Below are positions 52,226 through 61,398 of a stretch of 64,000 nucleotides of DNA, piece after piece. Source of the DNA: Cellulomonas cellasea (lineage in GTDB: Bacteria > Actinomycetota > Actinomycetes > Actinomycetales > Cellulomonadaceae); NCBI RefSeq assembly GCF_006538745.1, contig NZ_BJLR01000016.1:124001-188000 (forward strand), read 5' to 3'. Made by a program: the position numbers and the translations under genes. The first letter of the stretch is position 1. Each line of letters opens with the position of its first letter. A model generated the notes under the pieces. The model ran no database searches, had not been told where the DNA came from, and saw only the letters and a list, made by a program, of their open reading frames with translations.

Positions 52226-53473
52226 TCAGCGCCCGGCGTCCTCGCGGGCCGGTGCGGGCTCGTCGACCCCGGTGCCGAGGTCGGCCGTGCCGGCGCGCAG
52301 CGTGCGCAGCGAGACCGCGGTCGCGACGACCATGAGCCCCGCGCCGCCGACGACCACGAGGAACCCGCCGTGCGAGCCGCTCGCGTCGATCGCGAGCCCG
52401 GCGAGCGACGCCCCGGCGGACACGCCGACGCCGAGCGTCGTCCCGACGATCGTCAGGCCCTCGGTGATCCGCTCGCGCGCGACGAAGTGCTGCACGAGCC
52501 CGTTGCCGTTGATGATCGTCGGCGCGATCGCGAAGCCGGCGACGAACATGACCACGGCGAGCACCGTCATCGACGTCACGAGCACGAACAGCGACGCCCC
52601 GATGCCGAGCGCGACCATGCCGAGCGCGAACCGCTTCCACAGCGGCATGACCCAGTGCTTCGCCCCGTAGAGCAGCCCGGAGACGAGCGAGCCGGCCGCG
52701 AACACGGCGAGGACGACGCCCGCGAGGTCGGGGCGGCCGTTCTCCTCGGCGAACGCGACGGTCGAGACGTCGGTCGCGCCGAACACCGTGCCCATGCCGA
52801 CGAACACCACGGCGAGCACGACCATGCCGCCCGAGCGCATGACCGAGCGGGTGCGCGGGGCGCCGACGACGGCCGGGCTGGGCGGCGGCTCGGACGCGCG
52901 CAGCCCGAGGAACCAGTAGCCGCCGACGAGCATCCCGGCGACCGCGACGACGAGCGCGGCGGTCGGCGTGACCCCGGCGGCGAGGGTGGTCGCGAGGACG
53001 GGCCCGACGATGAACACGAGCTCGTCGGCCGCGGACTCGAGCGAGTACGCCGAGTGCAGCTCGCGCGGCGACCGCACGAGGTGGTTCCAGCGGGCGCGCA
53101 CGAACGCCCCGAACGAGCCGATCGTCGCGCCGGCGAGGACCGCCGTCGCGTAGAGCCAGGGGGTCGGCGCGTGCACGGCCGCGGCGACGGTGAGGCCGAC
53201 GAGCCCGGCGGAGGCGACGGCGATCGCGGGCCGCATGACGCGTGCCTGGCCGTGGCGGTCGACGAGGCGCGCGAGGCGCGGGGAGCAGAGGGCCTGGGTC
53301 AGGACGTAGACGGCCGAGACGCGACCGGCGAGCGCATACGAGTCGTACAGCGCCTCGACCAGCAGGACGATGCCGATCCCGGCCATCGACATGGGGAGGC
53401 GTGCGAGCAGACCCGACGCGGAGAACGCCAGTGCGCCCGGCCGCGACAGGATGTCACGGTAGGGGCGGAGCAC
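52226..53473 (-). CDS. MFS transporter
   Basis: A 415-residue transporter with about 12 spans. ALAFSASGLLARLPMSMAG opens span 1, and RLARLVDRHGQARVM is the loop-2 motif A (GxxxDRxGRRxx-like). The central loop has RASEPPPSPAVVGAPRTRS. The substrate is unknown. GTG start. Confidence 0.87.
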   Translation of the reverse strand: MLRPYRDILSRPGALAFSASGLLARLPMSMAGIGIVLLVEALYDSYALAGRVSAVYVLTQALCSPRLARLVDRHGQARVMRPAIAVASAGLVGLTVAAAVHAPTPWLYATAVLAGATIGSFGAFVRARWNHLVRSPRELHSAYSLESAADELVFIVGPVLATTLAAGVTPTAALVVAVAGMLVGGYWFLGLRASEPPPSPAVVGAPRTRSVMRSGGMVVLAVVFVGMGTVFGATDVSTVAFAEENGRPDLAGVVLAVFAAGSLVSGLLYGAKHWVMPLWKRFALGMVALGIGASLFVLVTSMTVLAVVMFVAGFAIAPTIINGNGLVQHFVARERITEGLTIVGTTLGVGVSAGASLAGLAIDASGSHGGFLVVVGGAGLMVVATAVSLRTLRAGTADLGTGVDEPAPAREDAGR

Positions 53474-53702
53474 CCGTCCAGTGTCGCACCGGCCTCCGAC
53501 GCCGCCCTACGGAAATCCGACCGTGTGGTCGGTGTCACGCGCGGCCTGCCCCACGAGGACGTCCCCGGGGCGTCCCCGGCGTCCCCGGACTGCCCGGAGG
53601 TGCGGCGTCGCGCCCCGTGAAGCCTTTCGGACACCGCGGCCCGCTCCCGCGCACCCCGGCTGCCCCTAGCGTGCTCACCACCTTCACGTGGGGAGCTCGA
53701 CG

Positions 53703-55157
53703 ATGAGACGAACCCGGCTCGGTCTGACCGCCGTCGCGGTCCTGGCCGCCCTGCTGCTGACCCCCGGCCCGGCCTGGGCGGGTGACGTCCAGCGCGAGGA
53801 GTTCCGGCGCCCCCCGTCCGCCCCCTGGCAGGTGCGGGGGTTCAGCGGCGACCCGGTCGCGACGACCCGCGGCGGTGCGATCACGATCGGCGCAGAGACG
53901 CTCGTCATGCTCCTCGAGTACACGGAGCCGGTGGAGTGGACGGGGTCGGCGAACCGCCTGACCGGGTGGGACGTCGACTTCCGCATGCGGCTGGGCGCCG
54001 ACACGACGCGCGCGTGCTTCGACGAGCAGAGCGGTGGCCCCGCCACGCTCCTGTGGGTGGGCGACACCACGGACCTCGTGCAGCTCGGGTTCGGCCCCGG
54101 CGAGCTGTGCATCATCCACCCGGGGGCGGGCAGCGAGGTCATCCCGCTCAGCACGCAACGCTGGCACCGGTACCACCTCGAGGCGCGCGGGCAGCACCTG
54201 CTGCTCACCGTCGACGGCCGCACCGTCCTCGACCGCACGTTCGCCGGGCGCGGCTCCGGGACGGTCGCCCTCGGCTTCGAGACCTTCCAGGGCAGCTCGA
54301 CGTGGGACTACGTCCGCTACGACACCGCGCCGGGCCACCCGTGCACGGTCCGCGGCACCGACGGCCCCGACGAGCTCACCGGCACGCCCGGCGCGGACGT
54401 GGTCTGCGCGGGCGCCGGCGACGACCGCGTGTCCGGGCTCGGCGGGGACGACGTCCTGATCGGGGGCGAGGGCGACGACGTGCTGCTCGGCGGCGACGGC
54501 CACGACCTCCTCCAGGGCGGCTGGGGCTCCGACGTGCTCGACGGCGGCGCGGACAGCGGCCGCTCGGAGGGCGGGCAGGGCGACGACCGCTTCGTCACCG
54601 GCGCCGAGCCCGACGGCGCGCACCAGCTCCTCGGCGGCCCCGGCCGCGACGTCGCCGACTACGGCGCGCGCACGGGACCCGTCACGGTGTCGCTCGACGG
54701 CGTCGGCGGGGACGGGGCGCCTGGCGAGGGCGACGCGGTCGGTGTCCCGGAACCCTGGAACGCGTCACCCGACATCGAGGAGCTCGTCGGCGGGCGCGGC
54801 GACGACGTGCTGACCGGCGTGCGGTGGTGGGAGACGCTCGTCGGCGGGCCCGGCGCCGACCTGCTGCGCGGCGCCGGCGGCGCGGACACGCTGCTCGGCT
54901 CCGACGGCGTCGAGGGCAACGACCGGCTCGACGGCGGCGACGGGCCCGACACCTGCGGCGCCGACCCGCTCGACGTCCTGAGCTCGTGCAACGACCCGGA
55001 CCCGCGCCCGACGTTCCCGATGCCCACGCCGTCGTCGTCCGGCTCCCCGTACCCCGCGCCGCCGGGCCCGTCGGCGCCCGGGGCGCCGGTCGAGCCGGTC
55101 CAGCCGCGGGGCCTGCGGCCGACGGTGGCGCCGGAGTGGGCCCTCGACGGGCGGTAG
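53703..55157 (+). CDS. Secreted protein with RTX-type calcium-binding repeats
   Basis: A 484-residue exported protein. A signal peptide runs to about residue 27 (LTPGPAWAG). Residues about 30-205 look like a jelly-roll lectin/LamG-like domain (QREEFRRPPSAPWQVRGFSG, WHRYHLEARGQHLLLTVDG). RTX nonapeptide repeats span about 215-430 (GADVVCAGAGDDRVSGLGGDD, GGEGDDVLLGGDGHDLLQGG) and bind calcium. A Pro/Ser-rich tail ends it. No enzyme domain is recognised. The ATG at 53703 is chosen over GTG at 53688 because GGGGAG lies 8 nt upstream. Confidence 0.87.
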   Translation: MRRTRLGLTAVAVLAALLLTPGPAWAGDVQREEFRRPPSAPWQVRGFSGDPVATTRGGAITIGAETLVMLLEYTEPVEWTGSANRLTGWDVDFRMRLGADTTRACFDEQSGGPATLLWVGDTTDLVQLGFGPGELCIIHPGAGSEVIPLSTQRWHRYHLEARGQHLLLTVDGRTVLDRTFAGRGSGTVALGFETFQGSSTWDYVRYDTAPGHPCTVRGTDGPDELTGTPGADVVCAGAGDDRVSGLGGDDVLIGGEGDDVLLGGDGHDLLQGGWGSDVLDGGADSGRSEGGQGDDRFVTGAEPDGAHQLLGGPGRDVADYGARTGPVTVSLDGVGGDGAPGEGDAVGVPEPWNASPDIEELVGGRGDDVLTGVRWWETLVGGPGADLLRGAGGADTLLGSDGVEGNDRLDGGDGPDTCGADPLDVLSSCNDPDPRPTFPMPTPSSSGSPYPAPPGPSAPGAPVEPVQPRGLRPTVAPEWALDGR

Positions 55158-55193
55158 ACCGCGGGCAGCGGCAGCTGCAGCGGCAGCGGCGGC

Positions 55194-55238
55194 GGCAGCG
55201 TCCGGCGCGGACAGCGGCAGCCCGCGCCGGACGCTGCC
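55194..55238 (+). terminator. Long hairpin after the RTX gene
   Basis: GGCAGCGTCCGGCGCGG (55194-55210) and its perfect 17-bp complement (55222-55238) enclose an 11-nt loop. It follows a CGG/CAG-rich simple-sequence patch (55163-55200). Confidence 0.75.
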
Positions 55239-55290
55239 CTCATCGCGGACGCCGGGGACGGCGGCGCGGTCCGCCGGGTTGACTGACGCG

Positions 55291-56625
55291 ATGGCGACCG
55301 CCGAGCCCCCGACGCCCCGCACCCCGGACCCCGCCCCCGGGAGCCCGGACGCGCCGGGGCCTGCCGCCCCGACCGGGGGCACCCTGCCTGTGCCCGGCGT
55401 CGGGCCGGCCCAGCCCGCTGCCGCGGGGGACGCGCCGGTCCGCCGCTCGCTCCGGCGCGACACCTCCGTCTCCGCCGTGGTCGCGGGCTTCGTCGCGGTC
55501 CTCGTCTCCTACACCGGCCCGTTCCTCATCGTGCTCCAGGCCGCCGACGACGCCGGGCTGAGCGTGGCGGAGACCACGTCGTGGGTCTGGGCGATCTCGT
55601 TCGGCAGCGGCCTGACGTGCCTCGTGCTGAGCTGGGCGACGCGGCAGCCGGTCGTCACCGCGTGGTCGACGCCCGGCGCGGCGCTGCTCGTGACCACGCT
55701 CGGCGGCTACCGGTTCTCCGACGTCGTCGGGGCGTACCTCGTCGCCGGCGTCGTCGCGACGGTGCTCGGCTTCTCGGGGCTGTTCGGGCGGCTCCTCGCG
55801 CTCGTCCCGCGGCAGGTCCTCTCGGCGATGCTCGCGGGCGTCCTGCTCCCGTTCGTGCTGACCGCGGCGCTCGCGGTCGAGGCGTCGCCGCTCGTCGCGG
55901 GCGGGCTGGTGGCGGCGTTCCTCGTCGGGCGCCGCGTCGCGCCGCGGTACGCCGTCCTCGGCGGGCTCGTCGTCGGGGTGCTGCTCGCGGTCCTCACCGG
56001 GGACCTCGGCAACCCGCACGTGACGCTGCGGATCGACGGCCCGCACCTCACCGTCCCGACGTTCGACCTGGGCGCGGTCGTCGGCATCGGGCTGCCGCTG
56101 CTCGTGGTCACGATGGCCTCGCAGAACGCGCCCGGGCTGACCGTCCTCCGCAACGACGGCTACGACCCCGACGACCGGCTGCTCGTCGGCTCGACCGCGG
56201 CCGTGTGGACCGTGCTCGCGCCGTTCGGGGCGCACGGCATCAACCTCGCCGCGATCACCGCGGCCATCTGCACCGGGCGCGAGGCGCACCACGACCCGCG
56301 CCGCCGCTACGTCGCGGGCGTGTGGTGCGGCGTCTTCTACCTCGCGCTGAGCCTCGTCAGCAGCGGGCTCGTCGCGCTGTTCCTCGCGATCCCGGGGGAC
56401 CTCGTCGCGGCGCTCGCGGGGGCGGCGCTCCTCGGTGCGCTGCTCGGGGCGACCAAGGACTCCTTCTCGGGGGACGCCCCGACCTCCGAGGCTGCGCTCG
56501 TGACGCTCGCCGTGACCGCCTCGGGGCTCACGGTGCTGACGGTCGCCTCGCCGTTCTGGGGGCTGGTCGCGGGCGGGCTGGCGTACGTGGTGCTGACGCT
56601 GGGCCGCCGCGAGCGGGCCGGCTGA
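55291..56625 (+). CDS. BenE-family (benzoate-type) transporter
   Basis: A membrane protein of about 444 residues, with 11-12 spans after a Pro/Ala-rich N-terminus (1-55). FVAVLVSYTGPFLIVLQAAD opens span 1; VTAWSTPGAALLVTT, PLLVVTMASQNAPGLTVLRN and APFGAHGINLAAITAAICTG are the conserved BenE segments. It is related to the NCS2/SulP group; benzoate uptake is the family role and may not hold here, since no aromatic catabolism genes are near. An upstream TTG at 55279 is also in frame. Confidence 0.87.
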   Translation: MATAEPPTPRTPDPAPGSPDAPGPAAPTGGTLPVPGVGPAQPAAAGDAPVRRSLRRDTSVSAVVAGFVAVLVSYTGPFLIVLQAADDAGLSVAETTSWVWAISFGSGLTCLVLSWATRQPVVTAWSTPGAALLVTTLGGYRFSDVVGAYLVAGVVATVLGFSGLFGRLLALVPRQVLSAMLAGVLLPFVLTAALAVEASPLVAGGLVAAFLVGRRVAPRYAVLGGLVVGVLLAVLTGDLGNPHVTLRIDGPHLTVPTFDLGAVVGIGLPLLVVTMASQNAPGLTVLRNDGYDPDDRLLVGSTAAVWTVLAPFGAHGINLAAITAAICTGREAHHDPRRRYVAGVWCGVFYLALSLVSSGLVALFLAIPGDLVAALAGAALLGALLGATKDSFSGDAPTSEAALVTLAVTASGLTVLTVASPFWGLVAGGLAYVVLTLGRRERAG

Positions 56626-56712
56626 CGCAGGCCGACTGACGCGGGCCGGCTGACGCGGGCCGCCGGGAGCGGGCCGACTGGCTCCGGCCCCCGGGAGCGG
56701 GCCGACGGGCGC
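56615..56712. repeat. Degenerate 14-bp tandem repeat, about seven units
   Basis: Units of 14 bp run across the end of the BenE gene: GGGCCGGCTGACGC at 56615, AGGCCGACTGACGC at 56629, GGGCCGGCTGACGC at 56643, then more degenerate copies (GGGCCGCCGGGAGC, GGGCCGACTGGCTC, CGGCCCCCGGGAGC, GGGCCGACGGGCGC) to 56712. The stop codon lies in the first unit. The unit length equals that of the array at 3555-3596. Confidence 0.8.
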
Positions 56713-56761
56713 GGTCCGCCAGCCGTGGCGCGCGGCGTCGGAGCGACGCAAGATCGTCCGC

Positions 56762-57082
56762 ATGAGCACCCTCACCCCGGACGACCTGACCTACTCCGAC
56801 GTCCCGAAGGAGAGCCGCTTCGAGGCGCGCACCCCCGAGGACGCGCTCGTGGGCGTCGTCGGCTACCAGCGCCGCGGCGGCGCGCTCGTGATCACGCACA
56901 CCGAGGTCGAGGACGCGGCCGCCGGCCACGGCGTCGGTTCGAGCCTCGCCCGGTTCGCGCTCGACCAGGCGCGTGCCGAGGGCGTGCCGGTCGTGCCGCT
57001 GTGCCCGTTCGTGCGCGAGTACGTCGAGCGGCACGCCGAGTACGCGGACCTCGTGCAGGAGCCGCCGCACCGCGAGGGCTGA
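56762..57082 (+). CDS. GNAT family N-acetyltransferase (YjdJ type)
   Basis: A 106-residue protein of the short GNAT-like group: SRFEARTPEDALVGVVGYQR, then ITHTEVEDAAAGHGVGSSLARFAL with the acetyl-CoA loop GHGVGSSL, and VVPLCPFVREYVERHAEYADL. Members are acetyl-CoA-binding proteins of unclear substrate. Confidence 0.88.
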   Translation: MSTLTPDDLTYSDVPKESRFEARTPEDALVGVVGYQRRGGALVITHTEVEDAAAGHGVGSSLARFALDQARAEGVPVVPLCPFVREYVERHAEYADLVQEPPHREG

Positions 57083-57167
57083 CGCGCGCCGCCCGGCGGA
57101 CGCTCCTGTCACCCGCCGGGCGCCGACGGGCCGCGACGTCGGGGTGGTGACCCGGCCCAGGTACGGC

Positions 57168-57216
57168 GACGCCCCGGCCACCACCCCGCCGTCGGGCGAG
57201 GGGTGACCGGGGCGTC
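57168..57216. terminator. Hairpin between convergent genes
   Basis: GACGCCCCGG (57168-57177) pairs with CCGGGGCGTC (57207-57216). A second inner stem (CACCCC/GGGGTG) continues after a small bulge. It lies between the GNAT gene and the end of phosphoglucomutase. Confidence 0.65.
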
Positions 57217-57232
57217 AGGGCCGGCGGGCGGC

Positions 57233-58930
57233 TCAGCCCAGCGCGTCCGACACGACGTCCTTCGCCGCGACCTGCACCTCGGCGAGGTGCTCGGGGCTGC
57301 GGAACGACTCGGCGTAGATCTTGTAGACGTTCTCCGTGCCGGACGGACGCGCGGCGAACCACGCGTTCTCCGTCGTCACCTTGAGCCCGCCGATCGACGC
57401 GCCGTTGCCGGGCGCCGCGGTCAGCCGCGCCGTGATGTCCTCGCCCGCGAGCGACGTCGCCGTGACCTGCTCGGGCGACAGCTTCCCGAGCGTCGCCTTC
57501 TGCTCGAGCGTCGCCGGCGCGTCGACCCGCGCGTACCAGGACTCGCCGAACTCCGACACGAGCTCCGCGTGGTGCTCCGACGGGGACTTCCCCGTCGTGG
57601 CGATGATCTCCGAGGCGAGCAGCGCGAGGATCAGCCCGTCCTTGTCGGTCGTCCACACCCGGCCGTCGTGGCGCAGGAACGACGCGCCCGCGGACTCCTC
57701 GCCGCCGAAGCCGACCGAGCCGTCGAGCAGGCCCGGCACGAACCACTTGAAGCCGACCGGCACCTCGAGCAGGCGGCGGCCGAGCGACGCGGCGACCCGG
57801 TCGATGAGCGACGACGACACGAGCGTCTTGCCGATCGCGGCGTCGGGGTTCCAGCCCGGGCGCGCGCCCGAGTACAGGTAGCGGATCGCGACCGCGAGGT
57901 AGTGGTTGGGGTTCATCAGGCCCGCGTCGGGCGTGACGATGCCGTGCCGGTCGGCGTCGGCGTCGTTGCCCGTCGCGACGTCGTACGGCGCGGTCGCACC
58001 CGCGGCGGTCATCCGGTTGACGAGCGACGCCATCGCGTAGGGCGACGAGCAGTCCATCCGGATCTTCGCGTCCCAGTCGAGCGTCATGAACGCCCACTGC
58101 GGGTCGACGTGCGGGTTCACGACCGTGAGGTCGAGCCCGTACCGCTCGCCGATCGCGCCCCAGTACTCGACGGCCGCGCCGCCGAGCGGGTCGGCGCCGA
58201 TCCGCACGCCCGCCGAGCGGATCGCGTCGAGGTCGAGCACGTTCGCGAGGTCGTCGACGTACGCCGCCAGGAAGTCGTGCGTGTGCGTCGTGTCGGCCTT
58301 GAGCGCCCGGTCGAGCGGCGTGCGGGCCACCTGGCCGACGCCGGTGCGCAGGATCTCGTTCGCGCGCGCCGCGATCCAGCCCGTCGCGTCCGAGTCGGCC
58401 GGCCCGCCGTGCGGGGGGTTGTACTTGAAGCCGCCGTCGCGCGGCGGGTTGTGCGACGGGGTCACGACGATGCCGTCCGCGAGCCCCGTGCCCTGCGAGC
58501 TCCCGCCGTTGCCGGTCCGGACGCCCTCGGTGCTCGTCGCGCCGTTGTGCAGCAGGATCGCGTGCGAGACCGCGGGCGTCGGCGTGTACGAGTCGCGCGC
58601 GTCGACGTAGACCTGGACGCCCGCGGCGGCGAGCACCTCGACCGCGCTCTCCAGGGCCGGCCGGGACAGCGCGTGCGTGTCGCGCCCGATGTACAGCGGG
58701 CCGTCGGTGCCCTGCGAGCGGCGGTACTCGACGATGGCCGCGGTCGTCGCGACGATGTGCGCCTCGTTGAACGCGCCGTCGAGGCTCGACCCGCGGTGCC
58801 CGCTCGTGCCGAACACCACCTGCTGCGCGGGGTCGTCGAGGTCGGGAGCGCGGTCGTAGTACGCGCCGATCAGCGCGTCGACGTCGACGAGGTCGGAGGA
58901 CTGGGCCGGGGTTCCTGCGCGGGGATCCAT
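57233..58930 (-). CDS. pgm: Phosphoglucomutase (alpha-D-glucose phosphate-specific)
   Basis: A 565-residue enzyme interconverting glucose-1- and glucose-6-phosphate. [20 protein letters not shown] (about 42-61), catalytic Ser159 in VVTPSHNPP, metal-binding DADADRHG (about 321-328), the sugar loop [15 protein letters not shown], and the phosphate-binding [16 protein letters not shown] near the C-terminus are all present in order. The full length is normal for the prokaryotic type. The ATG at 58930 has a CAGGAT -10-like box 7 nt upstream. Confidence 0.95.
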   Translation of the reverse strand: MDPRAGTPAQSSDLVDVDALIGAYYDRAPDLDDPAQQVVFGTSGHRGSSLDGAFNEAHIVATTAAIVEYRRSQGTDGPLYIGRDTHALSRPALESAVEVLAAAGVQVYVDARDSYTPTPAVSHAILLHNGATSTEGVRTGNGGSSQGTGLADGIVVTPSHNPPRDGGFKYNPPHGGPADSDATGWIAARANEILRTGVGQVARTPLDRALKADTTHTHDFLAAYVDDLANVLDLDAIRSAGVRIGADPLGGAAVEYWGAIGERYGLDLTVVNPHVDPQWAFMTLDWDAKIRMDCSSPYAMASLVNRMTAAGATAPYDVATGNDADADRHGIVTPDAGLMNPNHYLAVAIRYLYSGARPGWNPDAAIGKTLVSSSLIDRVAASLGRRLLEVPVGFKWFVPGLLDGSVGFGGEESAGASFLRHDGRVWTTDKDGLILALLASEIIATTGKSPSEHHAELVSEFGESWYARVDAPATLEQKATLGKLSPEQVTATSLAGEDITARLTAAPGNGASIGGLKVTTENAWFAARPSGTENVYKIYAESFRSPEHLAEVQVAAKDVVSDALG

Positions 58931-59071
58931 GCCCCCGATCCTGCCACCGGGTGAAGTGCCCGGCACAGGGGCGCCCGCCCCTCGTCGCCCGACCCCCGCC
59001 GCACCGGAGGAGGGTCCCGCCGGACGCGCGTCCGAGTTGCGGGCGACCGCCCCGGCGCGTGTCGTGGAGGC

Positions 59072-59437
59072 ATGGACATCCAGTGGCGCAGCAAGCACGG
59101 CGAGACCGTGGCGGACAGGACGCAGGACCGGGTCGAGGAGACGCTCGAGCAGTCGCTCGCGCGGTTCGGCGACCGGGTCATGACGGTCGAGGTGCACGTG
59201 GCGGACGAGGCGTCGGGCAGCTCCGACGGCAACGACCACCGGTGCACGCTCGACGCGCAGGTCACCGGGCACAAGAACCTCTCGGTGACCAACCACGGCC
59301 CGTCGGCCGAGGAGGCCTGCGTCGGTGCCGTCCACAAGCTCGTGCACCTGCTGACGAGCCGGCTCGGCAAGGAGGCGGACCGGCGGCACGGCAGCGAGTC
59401 GATCCGGCACCTGCCTGTCGAGGAGGGCCTGGTCTGA
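59072..59437 (+). CDS. HPF/RaiA-family ribosome-associated protein
   Basis: A 121-residue protein. The fold fits HPF/RaiA ([75 protein letters not shown]) without the long-HPF C-terminal domain. Homologues bind the ribosome 30S decoding site and hibernate it in stationary phase. The low basic content suggests a diverged member. Confidence 0.75.
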   Translation: MDIQWRSKHGETVADRTQDRVEETLEQSLARFGDRVMTVEVHVADEASGSSDGNDHRCTLDAQVTGHKNLSVTNHGPSAEEACVGAVHKLVHLLTSRLGKEADRRHGSESIRHLPVEEGLV

Positions 59438-59504
59438 CCCCGCACCGATGACCCGCGGCCGACCCGGCCACCACCCGCGGGCGGCCGGGTCGGTCGCGCG
59501 TCGG

Positions 59505-59510
59505 TAGGCT
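59505..59510 (+). promoter_or_regulatory. -10 box of a leaderless promoter (DUF5926 gene)
   Basis: TAGGCT lies 7 nt before the ATG at 59518, with no ribosome-binding sequence between. Identical box and spacing precede the GT2 gene at 60451. Confidence 0.55.
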
Positions 59511-59517
59511 CGCGCCC

Positions 59518-60342
59518 ATGGCTTCTGCAACCGTCCCGTTCGTGCTGCGCCCGTTCGAGGGGCTCCCCGGTGAGCCCGACTGGGTCGCGCTCAAGGAGGT
59601 CGTCCCCGCGGCGACCGCGACCGCCCGCACGACCGCCGAGCACGGCTCGCGCGAGGTGCTCGTCACGACCGTCCTGCCGATGGGCTGGCCCGCGCTGCAC
59701 CGCGCCGACGGCGTGATCCTGCTCGCGCTGCAGACCACGAGCGGCTCGGGGGACGCGAGCCGCGACCTCGCCGCGCACCTGCTCGCCGCGATCGAGGTCG
59801 AGGCCGGCACCGCGGTCCAGCCCGGCGCGCTGCCCGGCCCCGGCCCGCGGCTGCAGGACGTGCTCGACCTGAGCGTCCCCTTCGAGGTCACCGTCCAGCC
59901 GAGCTTCTCCTACTGGCTGGCGCCGGACACCGAGATGACGACCGACCTCCAGGGCGCGATCGAGGAGGCCGACGCCGGGATCGTCGAGACGGTCCGGCTC
60001 ACGTCGGTCGACTCGGCGTACTGGGCGCGCCTCGGCTCGCGGGAGTTCCTGCGCTGGGCGCAGCCGCACGACGAGCAGCAGGTCCTCGACGCGCTCGCCC
60101 GCCTGCACGCGCGCCGCGAGTCCGGGTTCGACGACGCGAAGTTCGTCGGCTACTTCCGCTCGAGCGGTCTCGTCGTCCCCGTGTGGGAGCTCGCGCGCGG
60201 CACCGAGGCGGAGGAGCTCGAGAAGCCCGTCGCCGAGTTCGCGCCGCGCTTCGAGGCCGCGCTGGCCGACACCTCGCCGCTCGACGCGAACGCGCGCCGC
60301 GCCCGCGCGGGCCTCGTCGCCCGCCAGGTCACGCTGCGCTGA
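59518..60342 (+). CDS. DUF5926 family protein
   Basis: A 274-residue actinobacterial protein of the DUF5926 group: [58 protein letters not shown], and the ending [16 protein letters not shown] then [14 protein letters not shown]. Unknown function; often next to a glycosyltransferase, as here. The start is leaderless-type. Confidence 0.88.
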   Translation: MASATVPFVLRPFEGLPGEPDWVALKEVVPAATATARTTAEHGSREVLVTTVLPMGWPALHRADGVILLALQTTSGSGDASRDLAAHLLAAIEVEAGTAVQPGALPGPGPRLQDVLDLSVPFEVTVQPSFSYWLAPDTEMTTDLQGAIEEADAGIVETVRLTSVDSAYWARLGSREFLRWAQPHDEQQVLDALARLHARRESGFDDAKFVGYFRSSGLVVPVWELARGTEAEELEKPVAEFAPRFEAALADTSPLDANARRARAGLVARQVTLR

Positions 60343-60437
60343 CCAGCAGTTCCGTACCGCGGCGTGTGCCGCCCGCCCGTCCCCCGCCCCGCGCGGGTGA
60401 TTCCGCGGCGCGGGCGGCACACCCCCCGGCGGCTCGC

Positions 60438-60443
60438 TAGGCT
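60438..60443 (+). promoter_or_regulatory. -10 box of a leaderless promoter (GT2 gene)
   Basis: TAGGCT lies 7 nt before the GTG at 60451 and is identical in sequence and spacing to the DUF5926 promoter. It also supports the choice of this start over upstream in-frame codons. Confidence 0.55.
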
Positions 60444-60450
60444 GACGCCC

Positions 60451-61398
60451 GTGACCGGGACGCGCGGGGATGCCGCTGACGACGAGGCGCCCGTGACGAC
60501 CCCGGTCCCCGCCGGGCCCGGCACCGGCGCGGCCCGCACCGCGGCCGACGGCGAGCCGTCCCGCACCCGGCCCCCCCGCCGCGGCCCCCGTACGAACCAG
60601 CCCCTCACGAGCCCGACGACCAAGGTCCCGGGAGCGCGCTCGCGCCAGCGGGTCGCGGTCGTCATCCCGGCCAAGGACGAGGCCCGGCGCATCGCCGCGA
60701 CCGTGCGCTCGGCGCGCGCGATCCCGCACGTCGACCTCGTGCTCGTCGTCGACGACGGCTCCGAGGACAACACCCAGCACGTCGCGCGCGAGGCCGGTGC
60801 GGTCGTCGTGCGCCACTCGCACAACCGCGGCAAGGCCGCCGCGATGGAGACGGGTGCGGCCGTCGTCGCGATGCGCGACACCCGGGACCGCCCGCCGCGC
60901 CTCCTGCTGTTCATCGACGGCGACCTCGGCGACACCGCGGTCAACACCGCGCCGCTCGTCCCGCCGGTCCTCGAGCGCTCCGCCGACTTCTCGATCGCGT
61001 TGCTGCCGCCCCAGCCGGGTGCCGGCGGGCGGGGGATCGTCGTCGGGGCCGCGCGCCGCGCGATCGCGGCCATGACGGGCTGGACGCCGACGCAGCCGCT
61101 GTCCGGGATGCGCTGCCTCACGCGCGAGGCGTTCGAGGCCGCGACCCCGCTCGCGCGCGGGTGGGGCGTCGAGACGGGCATGACGATCGACCTGCTGCGG
61201 CAGGGCTTCGTCGCGGTCGAGGTGCCGTGCGACCTGCGGCACCGGCCCTCGGGCACCGACCTCAAGGGTCAGCTCCACCGGGCCGCGCAGTACCGGGACG
61301 TGCAGCTCGCCGTGAACGCGCGGCGCGTGCGCCGGGCCGCGGGCGCGGTGCGCACGACCGTCAACCCCGCGCCGCGGCCCCCTCGGACGCACCGCTGA
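60451..61398 (+). CDS. Family 2 glycosyltransferase
   Basis: A 315-residue GT-A enzyme. After about 65 disordered Pro/Arg/Thr-rich residues, RVAVVIPAKDEARRIAATVRSA starts the fold; LVLVVDDGSEDNTQHVAREAG is the nucleotide site, and LLLFIDGDLGDT carries the DxD metal motif. The C-terminal part has PLSGMRCLTREAFEAATPL and VAVEVPCDLRHRPSGTDL, typical of polyprenyl-glucosyl-phosphoglycerate or dolichol-type transferases. No membrane span. The last 38 nt overlap the convergent membrane-protein gene. Confidence 0.88.
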   Translation: MTGTRGDAADDEAPVTTPVPAGPGTGAARTAADGEPSRTRPPRRGPRTNQPLTSPTTKVPGARSRQRVAVVIPAKDEARRIAATVRSARAIPHVDLVLVVDDGSEDNTQHVAREAGAVVVRHSHNRGKAAAMETGAAVVAMRDTRDRPPRLLLFIDGDLGDTAVNTAPLVPPVLERSADFSIALLPPQPGAGGRGIVVGAARRAIAAMTGWTPTQPLSGMRCLTREAFEAATPLARGWGVETGMTIDLLRQGFVAVEVPCDLRHRPSGTDLKGQLHRAAQYRDVQLAVNARRVRRAAGAVRTTVNPAPRPPRTHR

